Of a DNA stretch of 9,212 nt, positions 1 to 5,817 are shown piece by piece. The translations under genes and the position numbers were made by a program. Under the pieces are notes generated by a model. It was not told where the DNA came from and did no database searches. It saw only the letters and a program-made list of their open reading frames with translations. Every line of letters begins with the position of its first letter. Position 1 is the stretch's first letter. This DNA comes from Solirubrobacteraceae bacterium (lineage in GTDB: Bacteria; Actinomycetota; Thermoleophilia; Solirubrobacterales; Solirubrobacteraceae), in contig JAICUS010000211.1 of assembly GCA_025935735.1 (NCBI GenBank), positions 1 to 9,212 on the forward strand. The letters are read 5' to 3'.

Positions 1-909
1 CGAGAACGCGTAGTAGGCGCGGCCGACCGGGTTGAAATTGTCCTCCACGCGGTCGCCGGCGTTGGGCTCGACGATCATCCACGTGCCGTCCTCGGCCAGC
101 GTCGAGCGCACGTGGCGGGCGGCGCCGACCGGGTCGCCCATGTCGTGCAGGCAGTCGAACATGGTCACCAGGTCGTACGGGCCGCCGCGGTAGCCGGCCG
201 CCGGCTCAACCGCGAACGCGACGCGCTCCGCGACCCCCGCCGCGGCCGCGCGCTCGCGGGCGGTGTCGATCGCGCCCGCGTGGTAGTCCGAGCCGGCAAA
301 CGTGGAGCTCGGGAACGCCTGGGCCATGAGGATCGTCGAGGCGCCGTGGCCGCAGCCGACGTCCGCCACCCGCGCGCCGCGCACCAGCTTCTCGACCACG
401 CCGTCGAGCGCGGGCAGCCAGCCGGCGATCAGGTTCGCGTTGTAGCCCGGGCGGAAGAAGCGCTCGCAGCCCTCGTGCACGTCGTGGACGTGCTCGTGCC
501 AGCCGACGCCCGCGCCGGTGCGGACCACGTCGGTGATCCGCGGGGAATCGAGCACCGAGCCGATCGCCAGCTGGAAGAACCCGGGCAGGAACGCCGGGCT
601 GTCGGAGTCGGTCAGCGCGACCGCCTGTTCCGGCTCGAGCCGGTACTGCCCGCTGCCGGGGTCATAGGCCACGAACCCGCCGGCCGCCTGGGCGTTGAGC
701 CACTCGCACACGTAGCGCTCCGCGGTGCCCGTCCGCGCGGCCAGCTCGGCCGGGGAGAGCGGCTCGCCGGCCAGCGCGCGGTACAGGCCGAGCTTGTCGC
801 CCATCACCACCAGCGCCGCGTTCAACGTCGCGCCGACCTCGTCCACGGCGCGGAACACGAACTGCATCAGCTTGTCGCCGTCGACGGACGGCTGCGGGAC
901 GACGGCCAT
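1..909 (-). CDS. SAM-dependent methyltransferase with N-terminal winged helix (C-terminus outside window)
   Basis: The gene reads leftward from an ATG at 907-909 and is open to the window edge, giving 303 residues with no stop; the family usually runs to about 350, so only a short C-terminal part is missing. Residues about 25-95 look like the winged-helix/dimerisation domain of the Rv2258c-like class (short helices, then the strand GQYRLEP). The Rossmann methyltransferase fold follows: motif I VADVGCGHG (181-189) binds SAM, GSDYH (206-210) carries the acidic residue expected to hold the ribose, and FDCLHDMGDP (251-260) is the motif IV region. It should transfer a methyl group from SAM to a small molecule, but the substrate cannot be read from the sequence. 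AAGGAG lies 5 nt before the ATG. It is divergent from the LysR gene, which may regulate it. Confident in the class, not in the substrate. Confidence 0.9.
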   Translation of the reverse strand, partial: MAVVPQPSVDGDKLMQFVFRAVDEVGATLNAALVVMGDKLGLYRALAGEPLSPAELAARTGTAERYVCEWLNAQAAGGFVAYDPGSGQYRLEPEQAVALTDSDSPAFLPGFFQLAIGSVLDSPRITDVVRTGAGVGWHEHVHDVHEGCERFFRPGYNANLIAGWLPALDGVVEKLVRGARVADVGCGHGASTILMAQAFPSSTFAGSDYHAGAIDTARERAAAAGVAERVAFAVEPAAGYRGGPYDLVTMFDCLHDMGDPVGAARHVRSTLAEDGTWMIVEPNAGDRVEDNFNPVGRAYYAFS

Positions 910-914
910 GGCCG

Positions 915-920
915 CTCCTT
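915..920 (-). promoter_or_regulatory. Ribosome-binding site of the methyltransferase
   Basis: On the minus strand this reads AAGGAG, 5 nt upstream of the ATG at 907-909. It supports that start. The divergent LysR gene, by contrast, has no such site. Confidence 0.75.
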
Positions 921-958
921 CGGTCGGAGGTGCATGCGGGCGCCGAGCGTCCCAGCCC

Positions 959-1010
959 GCATCAGTAGTTGCCATTGGAATGCGAACAGGTCTATAAGTC
1001 GCACTGATGC
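959..1010. promoter_or_regulatory. Candidate LysR operator region: two nested dyads in the divergent spacer
   Basis: Two inverted repeats are visible. The outer one is perfect: GCATCAGT (959-966) and ACTGATGC (1003-1010), 36 bp apart, with the right arm covering the LysR start codon. The inner one is imperfect: TTGCCATT (969-976) and AATGCGAA (979-986) around a GG centre, matching at 6 of 8 pairs and overlapping the -35 element. LysR-type regulators usually bind dyads in the spacer shared with a divergent target and repress their own gene. That makes these the best operator candidates, but neither is a textbook T-N11-A box, so the assignment is inference. Confidence 0.45.
969..998 (+). promoter_or_regulatory. 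Promoter of the LysR gene, apparently giving a leaderless mRNA
   Basis: The -35 element TTGCCA (969-974) and the -10 element TATAAG (993-998) each match the sigma-70/HrdB consensus at five of six positions and are 18 bp apart. They stand out in very GC-rich DNA. Transcription would start around 1004-1007, at or next to the ATG at 1007, and no Shine-Dalgarno sequence precedes that ATG. The LysR mRNA is therefore probably leaderless, which is common in actinobacteria. Matches were made by eye; the start site is inferred. Confidence 0.65.
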
Positions 1011-1924
1011 TCGACGTGCGACGGCTCCGGGTGCTCTCCGAGGTGGCGGCCCGCGGCTCGTTCTCGGCCGCCGCCGAGGCGCTGTCGTTGACGCAGTCGG
1101 CGGTCAGCCAGCACGTGGCCGCGCTGGAGCGCGAGGTCGGCCTGACGGTGGTCGAGCGCGGCACCCGTCCCGTCGGGCTGACCGAGGCCGGCCATGCGCT
1201 GGTCCGCCATGCCCAGGGCGTCCTCGCGCGGTTGGACGGCGCCGAGCAGGAGCTCGCCGAGATCGCCGGCCGGCGGCGTGGGCGCTTGCGCTTCGGCAGC
1301 TTCCCCACCGCCCTGGCGACCCTCGCGCCGTCCGCGTTCGCCGCGTTTCGCCGACAGCACCCCGAGGTGACGCTGACCCTGGTCGACGATCACCTGCAGC
1401 GCCTGCTGCCGCGGCTGGAGGCCGGCGAGCTCGACCTCGCCCTGATCTACGAGCACGACGCGCTGCCGGAGGTGGCCGCGCGCGACCTCGACCGGACGCA
1501 CCTGCTCGACGACGAGTTCCGCGCGCTGCTGCCCGCGAGACATCCCCTGGCCCGCCGCCGGCGCCCGCTCGAGCTGGCCGACCTGCGCGGCGAGCCGTGG
1601 ATCGGCGGGGCGCCCACCAGCGCGTGGCACCGCATCGCCGGCCACGCGTGCCGGCAGGCCGGGTTCGCCCCGCAGCCGGGCTTCGCGTCCGACGACTACA
1701 CCACGGTGCAGGCGCTCGTCGCCGCGGGATTGGGCGTCTCGGTGGTCCCGGGGCTCGCGGCCGCGCACCCGCTGCCCGGGCTCGAGGTCCGGCGGCTGGC
1801 GTCGCACGCGCCCGTCCGCCGCATCTCGGTGGCGCGCCCGCGCGACGGGTACAGCGGGCCCGCCGTGCGCTCGATGATCGACTGCCTGCGCGGGGCGGCC
1901 GGAGCGTTCGCGCCGGGCGCGTGA
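1007..1924 (+). CDS. LysR-family transcriptional regulator
   Basis: The 305-residue length is typical of LysR proteins. Residues about 3-60 form the winged helix-turn-helix: FSAAAEALSLTQSAVSQHVA (19-38) is the classic recognition region and LTEAG (58-62) the wing end. A linker helix follows to about residue 90. The rest is the two-lobed periplasmic-binding-like effector domain, starting at LRFGSFP (94-100), with ELDLALIYEHD (141-151) and GLGVSVVPGL near the second lobe. The ATG at 1007 places the helix-turn-helix at the usual distance from the N-terminus; it has no ribosome-binding site but lies just downstream of a good promoter. The gene diverges from the methyltransferase gene and converges on the oxidoreductase gene, with 7 bp between stop codons. 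Likely autoregulated and controlling the methyltransferase (inference). The effector is unknown. Confidence 0.95.
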   Translation: MLDVRRLRVLSEVAARGSFSAAAEALSLTQSAVSQHVAALEREVGLTVVERGTRPVGLTEAGHALVRHAQGVLARLDGAEQELAEIAGRRRGRLRFGSFPTALATLAPSAFAAFRRQHPEVTLTLVDDHLQRLLPRLEAGELDLALIYEHDALPEVAARDLDRTHLLDDEFRALLPARHPLARRRRPLELADLRGEPWIGGAPTSAWHRIAGHACRQAGFAPQPGFASDDYTTVQALVAAGLGVSVVPGLAAAHPLPGLEVRRLASHAPVRRISVARPRDGYSGPAVRSMIDCLRGAAGAFAPGA

Positions 1925-1931
1925 GCGCCGC

Positions 1932-2834
1932 CTACGCCCGGGCCAGCAGCGGCACCACCCGCGCGGCCACGCGCTCGAGCTGGCGGCGCTCGTCGCCCAG
2001 CGGCCACAGGTACACGCGCCGGCAGCCCGCGGCGGCGTAGGCCGACAGCAGCTCGGCGCACGCCTCGGCCGGCCCGACGCAGACCCGGCCGCGCAGCTCG
2101 TCCGGCGCGCGCCCGAGCAGCGGTCCGAGCGTCCCCGCCAGCACGCGCTCGGCCTCCGCGCGGTCATCGCAGATCCAGGTCCACATCGTCGCCAGCGCGC
2201 TCGGGAGCGACGCCGGCAACGCCGCGCGCGCCGCGGCGAACCGCGACGGCGTGGTGTTGTAGGCCGACGCCAGCCAGCCGTCGCCCGTTCGCGCCACGCG
2301 CGCCAGCCCGGCGGGCGAGCCCCAGCTCGCCACCCACAGCGGCACGGGCGCCGGCGGCGCCGGACCGAGCGCGACGTCCGCCGGCACCCGGTAGAACCGC
2401 GCGTCGCGCGGTGGCGGCGAGCGCTCCAGCAGGGCCCGCACCGTCGTGAGCGCCTCGTCGAAGCGCGCCCAGCGCTCGGCGAACGGGACGCCGGCCAGCT
2501 CGTGGTCGGCGGCGGAGGATCCCGGGCCGAGCCCGGCCACCAGCCGGCCATCCCCGACCAGCGACAGCGCGGCCAGCAGCTTGGCCGAGGCCACCGGCCC
2601 GCGCACGACGACCTGCAACGCGGTCAGCGCCAGCGTCAGCCCGTCCGCGCGCTCGGCCACCGACGCCAGGGCGGTCGGCCCGTCGAGCCAGTCGCGGGAG
2701 AACACGAGATGGTCATTGGCCGAGACGGCCGCGAGCCCGCACTCGCGCGCGCCGTCCACCACGTCACGCAGGCGGGCCGGCGAGATCGGCTCGCCGGCCC
2801 ACGGGATCAGAGGAAGGTGAACGCCCAGATCCAC
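1932..2834 (-). CDS. Luciferase-like monooxygenase family oxidoreductase, probably F420-dependent
   Basis: This 300-residue protein has the TIM-barrel pattern of the bacterial-luciferase superfamily. The N-terminal strand MDLGVHLPL is followed by VSANDHLVF (38-45 region), the usual motif after the second helix. GRLVAGLGPGS (97-106 region) with the following HELAGVPFAERWARFDE stretch is the strongest signature and resembles actinobacterial F420-dependent enzymes more than FMN-dependent alkanal monooxygenases. Later PVPLWVASWGSPAGLARVAR matches the barrel strand that helps bind the cofactor phosphate. It probably transfers hydride to or from F420, or uses reduced flavin; the substrate is unknown. 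The start is GTG (2832-2834), with no clear ribosome-binding site. It lies 42 bp after the xylanase stop on the same strand, so read-through from that gene is possible, but no shared function is evident. Cofactor choice is inferred from family resemblance. Confidence 0.88.
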   Translation of the reverse strand: MDLGVHLPLIPWAGEPISPARLRDVVDGARECGLAAVSANDHLVFSRDWLDGPTALASVAERADGLTLALTALQVVVRGPVASAKLLAALSLVGDGRLVAGLGPGSSAADHELAGVPFAERWARFDEALTTVRALLERSPPPRDARFYRVPADVALGPAPPAPVPLWVASWGSPAGLARVARTGDGWLASAYNTTPSRFAAARAALPASLPSALATMWTWICDDRAEAERVLAGTLGPLLGRAPDELRGRVCVGPAEACAELLSAYAAAGCRRVYLWPLGDERRQLERVAARVVPLLARA

Positions 2835-2876
2835 CGCGGCCCCGACACTACGCCACGCGGCGCCGGGGCCCGGGGA

Positions 2877-4943
2877 TCACGGCGCCGTCGTCGACAGCGT
2901 GAAGGTCACCGTTCCCGTGTAGGCGCCGGTGCGCAACGGCTGCGTCGCGCCGATGTGCTGGTGGAACGCGATCGTCACCGGGTCGTTGGACACGGGTCCG
3001 TCCCAGCTCGCCTTGGAGAGCTCGACCTGCAGCGGATCGGCCAGCGTGAACGCGCCGTTGCTCAGGTGCCCGGGGTCGCTGAAGCTCAGCTTGGTAACGC
3101 GGGCGGTCGAGGTGATCGTCGCGGTCGTGGAGGCGTCGTACGTGTGGTCGACGCCGGGCGTGAACGCGCCGAACGAGGCCGGCGCGCCGAGCGCGAGCGA
3201 CAGCGTGGCCGGCACCGTGCCGCCGACGCCGCCGGTCGCGGTCACCGCCTGGTAGTCGCCGATCGCGTCGCGCAGCGCGGCGGTCGCGCTCTTGACGGCG
3301 TTGACGCCGTCGATCGTGTAGATCCGCACCGGAACCAGAGCCTGCGCGGCGTCGCGCGCTGCGAGCACGCGCTGCCAGGCATCGGGCGCGTAGGTGGCCG
3401 GGACGAGCGTGTCCACGCGGGCGATCTGGTCGCGCATCGCCGCGCGCGCCGGGGCGCCTATCACCGCGAAGAACGAGTACTTCTCCGGGTTGCCCGCGAG
3501 GCCCGACCACAGCTGGGCGCCGTCGGTGCGGTTGAACGTGTTGTTGTCCGACGTGCCGTCCCAGTCGTAGTACTTGATCTTGTCCTTGAAGGACAGCAGC
3601 AGGTCCATCCAGTCGGCGGCGAAGTCGGCCTGCTTGCGCATGATGTCCGGGCTGTTGGCCAGGTCGTTGTCGGACCCCGTCCCCCAGGCCGGGATGCGGC
3701 GGACCGGCGAGTTGCACACGTCGAGCGTGTTGCCGTTGGCCGCCCCGCGCTGCGCCCACGAGCACGAGCCGAAGGTCGGCCACTGGTGCGCCGGGTCGTC
3801 GCCGTCGGCCTCGGTCACCCGCCGCGTCGGCTGCGACGGGTCGTAGTCCGGGTTGGGCTCGAAGTCGCTGCGGATGTCGGACTCGGAGATCGAGATCTCG
3901 TCGGCCACCGTGAGCCCCGCCTCGATCTGGGCCTTCAGCTGGGCGATCGACGGGTACGCCCAGGCGAGCCGGCCCTGCATGCCGTAGCCGTCGATGTTCC
4001 CGGCGTCGTGGATGGGCCGGAGCATCTTGATCGTCTGGCTCATCTTGGGCTCGTAGAGCTTGTCGGAGTCCTGGAAGTCGTTGTAGTAGAGCTTCCAGTG
4101 CACGCCGGCCGCGTCCGACCACTTGCGGGCGGACGCGAACGCCTGCCGCACCCAGGCCGACTCCGCGTACAGCCGCGCATCCGGGTCGCCGTCCAGGTCC
4201 GGCCGGCGGAAGATGCGGCCCCACTGGCTGACCTGCGCGTCGTCGGCGTTGCGGATCTGCCCGGTGTAGTCGTCCACGGCCTCGTTGACGACGTCCCAGG
4301 AGACGATGATGTCGGAGTACTTCGCGTACTTGTCCACCATCAGGTGGATGTAGTTGTCCAGGCGCTTGAGCATCGTCGCCGGGCTCGCCCAGTCCGGGTT
4401 GGCCTGGTCATAGATGAAGCCGTTGCAGAAGAACCAGTTGGGCTGCTGGCCGCCGTGCCAGGCGAACACGTGGCCGCGGACGACCTTCTTCTGGTCCTCT
4501 GGGAGGTGGTTGGCCGCGTTGTAGGCCTCGATCGCCTGCAGGATGCCCTCGGCCTGGAACGACGCCGTCGTCGGCTGCAGGACGATCTGCTCGTTCGCGT
4601 CCTCGATGGCGGCGGCCCTGGCGGCGTCGTCGAGCGTCGGGTCGGCGTTGATCTGCGCGACCTTGGCGACGTACGCCTGCCGCGTCAGGCTGTTGGTCGA
4701 GCTCGTGCCGATCTGGCTGTCGAGCTTGAGCTGGTTCGGGAGGGCATTGGAGCGGTAGTGGTAGAGCGCCTGCGGGCTGTTCCAGTTGCCGAACGTGCCC
4801 ATCGTGAAGTAGCCCTGGTAGGACTGCCACAGCGACGGCAGGCTGAAGTCGACGGCCCGGGCGCTGCCGGCGCCGGTGAACGTCGCGAGCCCGAGGGCCA
4901 GCGCACCGGCGACCGCGACGCGCCTGCGAAGTGTCCTGCCCAT
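2877..4943 (-). CDS. Secreted GH10 endo-1,4-beta-xylanase-type enzyme with C-terminal accessory modules
   Basis: This 688-residue exported enzyme should hydrolyse beta-1,4 links in xylan outside the cell. Residues 1-30 are a signal peptide (RRR, a hydrophobic core, cleavage near ARA). The GH10 barrel spans about 40-500: NQLKLDS (70-76), RGHVFAWH (156-163), acid/base Glu221 in WDVVNEA (216-222), LYYNDF (285-290), and likely nucleophile Glu354 in ISISESDI (350-357). Two features are unusual. MQGRL (322-326) has Arg325 where the family normally has an active-site His (FQSHL in Cex), and about 70 extra residues with Cys394 and Cys410 follow the nucleophile. Residues about 510-566 form a FIVAR-like helical segment. 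Residues about 572-688 form a Ser/Thr-rich beta-sandwich-like module of a kind I associate with secreted Solirubrobacterales proteins. It has its own promoter and ribosome-binding site. The family is clear; xylan as substrate, and full activity given Arg325, are inferred. Confidence 0.92.
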   Translation of the reverse strand: MGRTLRRRVAVAGALALGLATFTGAGSARAVDFSLPSLWQSYQGYFTMGTFGNWNSPQALYHYRSNALPNQLKLDSQIGTSSTNSLTRQAYVAKVAQINADPTLDDAARAAAIEDANEQIVLQPTTASFQAEGILQAIEAYNAANHLPEDQKKVVRGHVFAWHGGQQPNWFFCNGFIYDQANPDWASPATMLKRLDNYIHLMVDKYAKYSDIIVSWDVVNEAVDDYTGQIRNADDAQVSQWGRIFRRPDLDGDPDARLYAESAWVRQAFASARKWSDAAGVHWKLYYNDFQDSDKLYEPKMSQTIKMLRPIHDAGNIDGYGMQGRLAWAYPSIAQLKAQIEAGLTVADEISISESDIRSDFEPNPDYDPSQPTRRVTEADGDDPAHQWPTFGSCSWAQRGAANGNTLDVCNSPVRRIPAWGTGSDNDLANSPDIMRKQADFAADWMDLLLSFKDKIKYYDWDGTSDNNTFNRTDGAQLWSGLAGNPEKYSFFAVIGAPARAAMRDQIARVDTLVPATYAPDAWQRVLAARDAAQALVPVRIYTIDGVNAVKSATAALRDAIGDYQAVTATGGVGGTVPATLSLALGAPASFGAFTPGVDHTYDASTTATITSTARVTKLSFSDPGHLSNGAFTLADPLQVELSKASWDGPVSNDPVTIAFHQHIGATQPLRTGAYTGTVTFTLSTTAP

Positions 4944-4950
4944 CCTGACC

Positions 4951-4956
4951 CCTCCT
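4951..4956 (-). promoter_or_regulatory. Ribosome-binding site of the xylanase
   Basis: The minus strand reads AGGAGG, a perfect Shine-Dalgarno core, 7 nt before the ATG at 4941-4943. It lies within a longer GGAGGAGGGG run (4949-4958). It fixes the start directly ahead of the signal peptide and suggests efficient translation. Confidence 0.85.
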
Positions 4957-4980
4957 CCAGAGCGATGACCGACCGGTGAG

Positions 4981-5009
4981 AACCTACGTCAGGCCCTGTC
5001 CGAAGTCAA
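4981..5009 (-). promoter_or_regulatory. Sigma-70-type promoter of the xylanase
   Basis: On the minus strand the -35 element TTGACT (5004-5009) and the -10 element TAGGTT (4981-4986) are separated by exactly 17 bp. TAGGNT-type -10 boxes are common in actinobacteria. The predicted start near 4974 leaves an untranslated leader of about 30 nt that includes the AGGAGG site. I see no obvious catabolite-repressor operator next to it. Confidence 0.7.
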
Positions 5010-5070
5010 CGCCTGATCGGCGGTCTGACGCCGGAGTTTGGCGAAATCCTGCGCGAAGGCGATCACCCCG

Positions 5071-5817
5071 ATGAGTTCCGGCGGCCCGGCCGGTCTCAGC
5101 GGCATGAGGATCGCGTTTCCCCGAGAGTCGCCCGAATACCGCGCAGCGCGTGACCGGCTGCTCGAGCAGGAGATCGAGCTGCGGCGGGCGACGGAGGCGG
5201 TGGCGGCGGCCCGGCGCGGCCTTCCCCCCGGAGGCATCGTCCCGGAGGACTACGTCTTCCAGGGACAGGAGGGGGACGTTCGGCTGTCCCAGCTGTTCGC
5301 AGCGGGCAGGGATTCGCTGGCCATCTACAGCTTCATGTTCCCGCGCGATCCCGAGGACCTCAGCCCCGGGCCGGCGGTCGGCGAGACCGCGAAGCTGCCC
5401 TTGCCCGAGGGCCCGTGCCCCTCCTGCGCCGCCCTGCTCGACCAGCTGGACGGCGCCGCGGAGCACGCCGCCCAGCACATGAGCCTCGCCGTGGTGGCGA
5501 AGGCGCCGATCGAGCGCGTGCTCACCTTCGGCGCCGAACGCGGTTGGCGGCGCCTGCGCCTGCTCTCGTCCGCGGCCAACCGCTACAACCGCGACTATCT
5601 CGCGGAGACGCCGGAGGGGACGCAGCGGCCGATGCTCACCGTCTTCCACCGCGAGGACAGGGTCATCCGCCACTTCTGGAGCTCGGAGCTGTTCTACGCC
5701 CCGTCGGAACCCGGGGAGGAGCCGCGGCACGTCGGCACCCTCGAGCCGCTGTGGAACCTGTTCGACCTCACCCCAGAGGGACGGCCCGACTGGCACGAGC
5801 AGCTGAGCTACAGGTAG
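5071..5817 (+). CDS. DUF899-family thioredoxin-like protein
   Basis: Counted from the ATG at 5071 the protein has 248 residues. It matches the DUF899 pattern: an N-terminal helix (YRAARDRLLEQEIELRRATE), then LPPGGIVPEDYVFQGQEG leading into a thioredoxin-like strand, LAIYSFMFPRD (83-93), a CPSC motif (Cys116, Cys119), VVAKAPIERV, and the C-terminal FDLTPEGRPDW characteristic of the family. The fold and CxxC suggest a cytosolic redox role, but the family has no established reaction. There is no signal peptide. The start is uncertain: in-frame TTG at 5038, ATG at 5071 and ATG at 5104 are all possible. 5071 is preferred because GAAGG lies 11 nt upstream and no Shine-Dalgarno sequence precedes 5104. 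The gene overlaps the 3' end of the convergent M23 peptidase gene by 10 bp. It is head-to-head with the xylanase gene, but a functional link is not evident. Confidence 0.87.
   Translation: MSSGGPAGLSGMRIAFPRESPEYRAARDRLLEQEIELRRATEAVAAARRGLPPGGIVPEDYVFQGQEGDVRLSQLFAAGRDSLAIYSFMFPRDPEDLSPGPAVGETAKLPLPEGPCPSCAALLDQLDGAAEHAAQHMSLAVVAKAPIERVLTFGAERGWRRLRLLSSAANRYNRDYLAETPEGTQRPMLTVFHREDRVIRHFWSSELFYAPSEPGEEPRHVGTLEPLWNLFDLTPEGRPDWHEQLSYR

Noticed and set aside
112..2040. A 642-codon plus-strand open frame across the methyltransferase and LysR genes
   Set aside because: Low-complexity Arg/Ala/Gly translation; the real genes on the minus strand (1-909) and in another plus frame (1007-1924) have full family signatures.
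992..2551. A 519-codon minus-strand frame opposite LysR
   Set aside because: Shadow frame: Arg/Gly-rich, and it conflicts with both the LysR and the oxidoreductase reading frames.
2853..2876. GC-rich stretch after the xylanase stop as a terminator
   Set aside because: It contains short self-complementary pieces (GGCGCC, GGGCCC) but no stem of useful length with a loop and no T-run.
2502..4979. An 825-codon open frame antisense to the xylanase and oxidoreductase
   Set aside because: It is an opposite-strand shadow caused by GC-rich codon bias: Arg/Val/Gly-rich, with no recognisable motif. The minus strand carries clear GH10 motifs, a signal peptide, a promoter and a ribosome-binding site.
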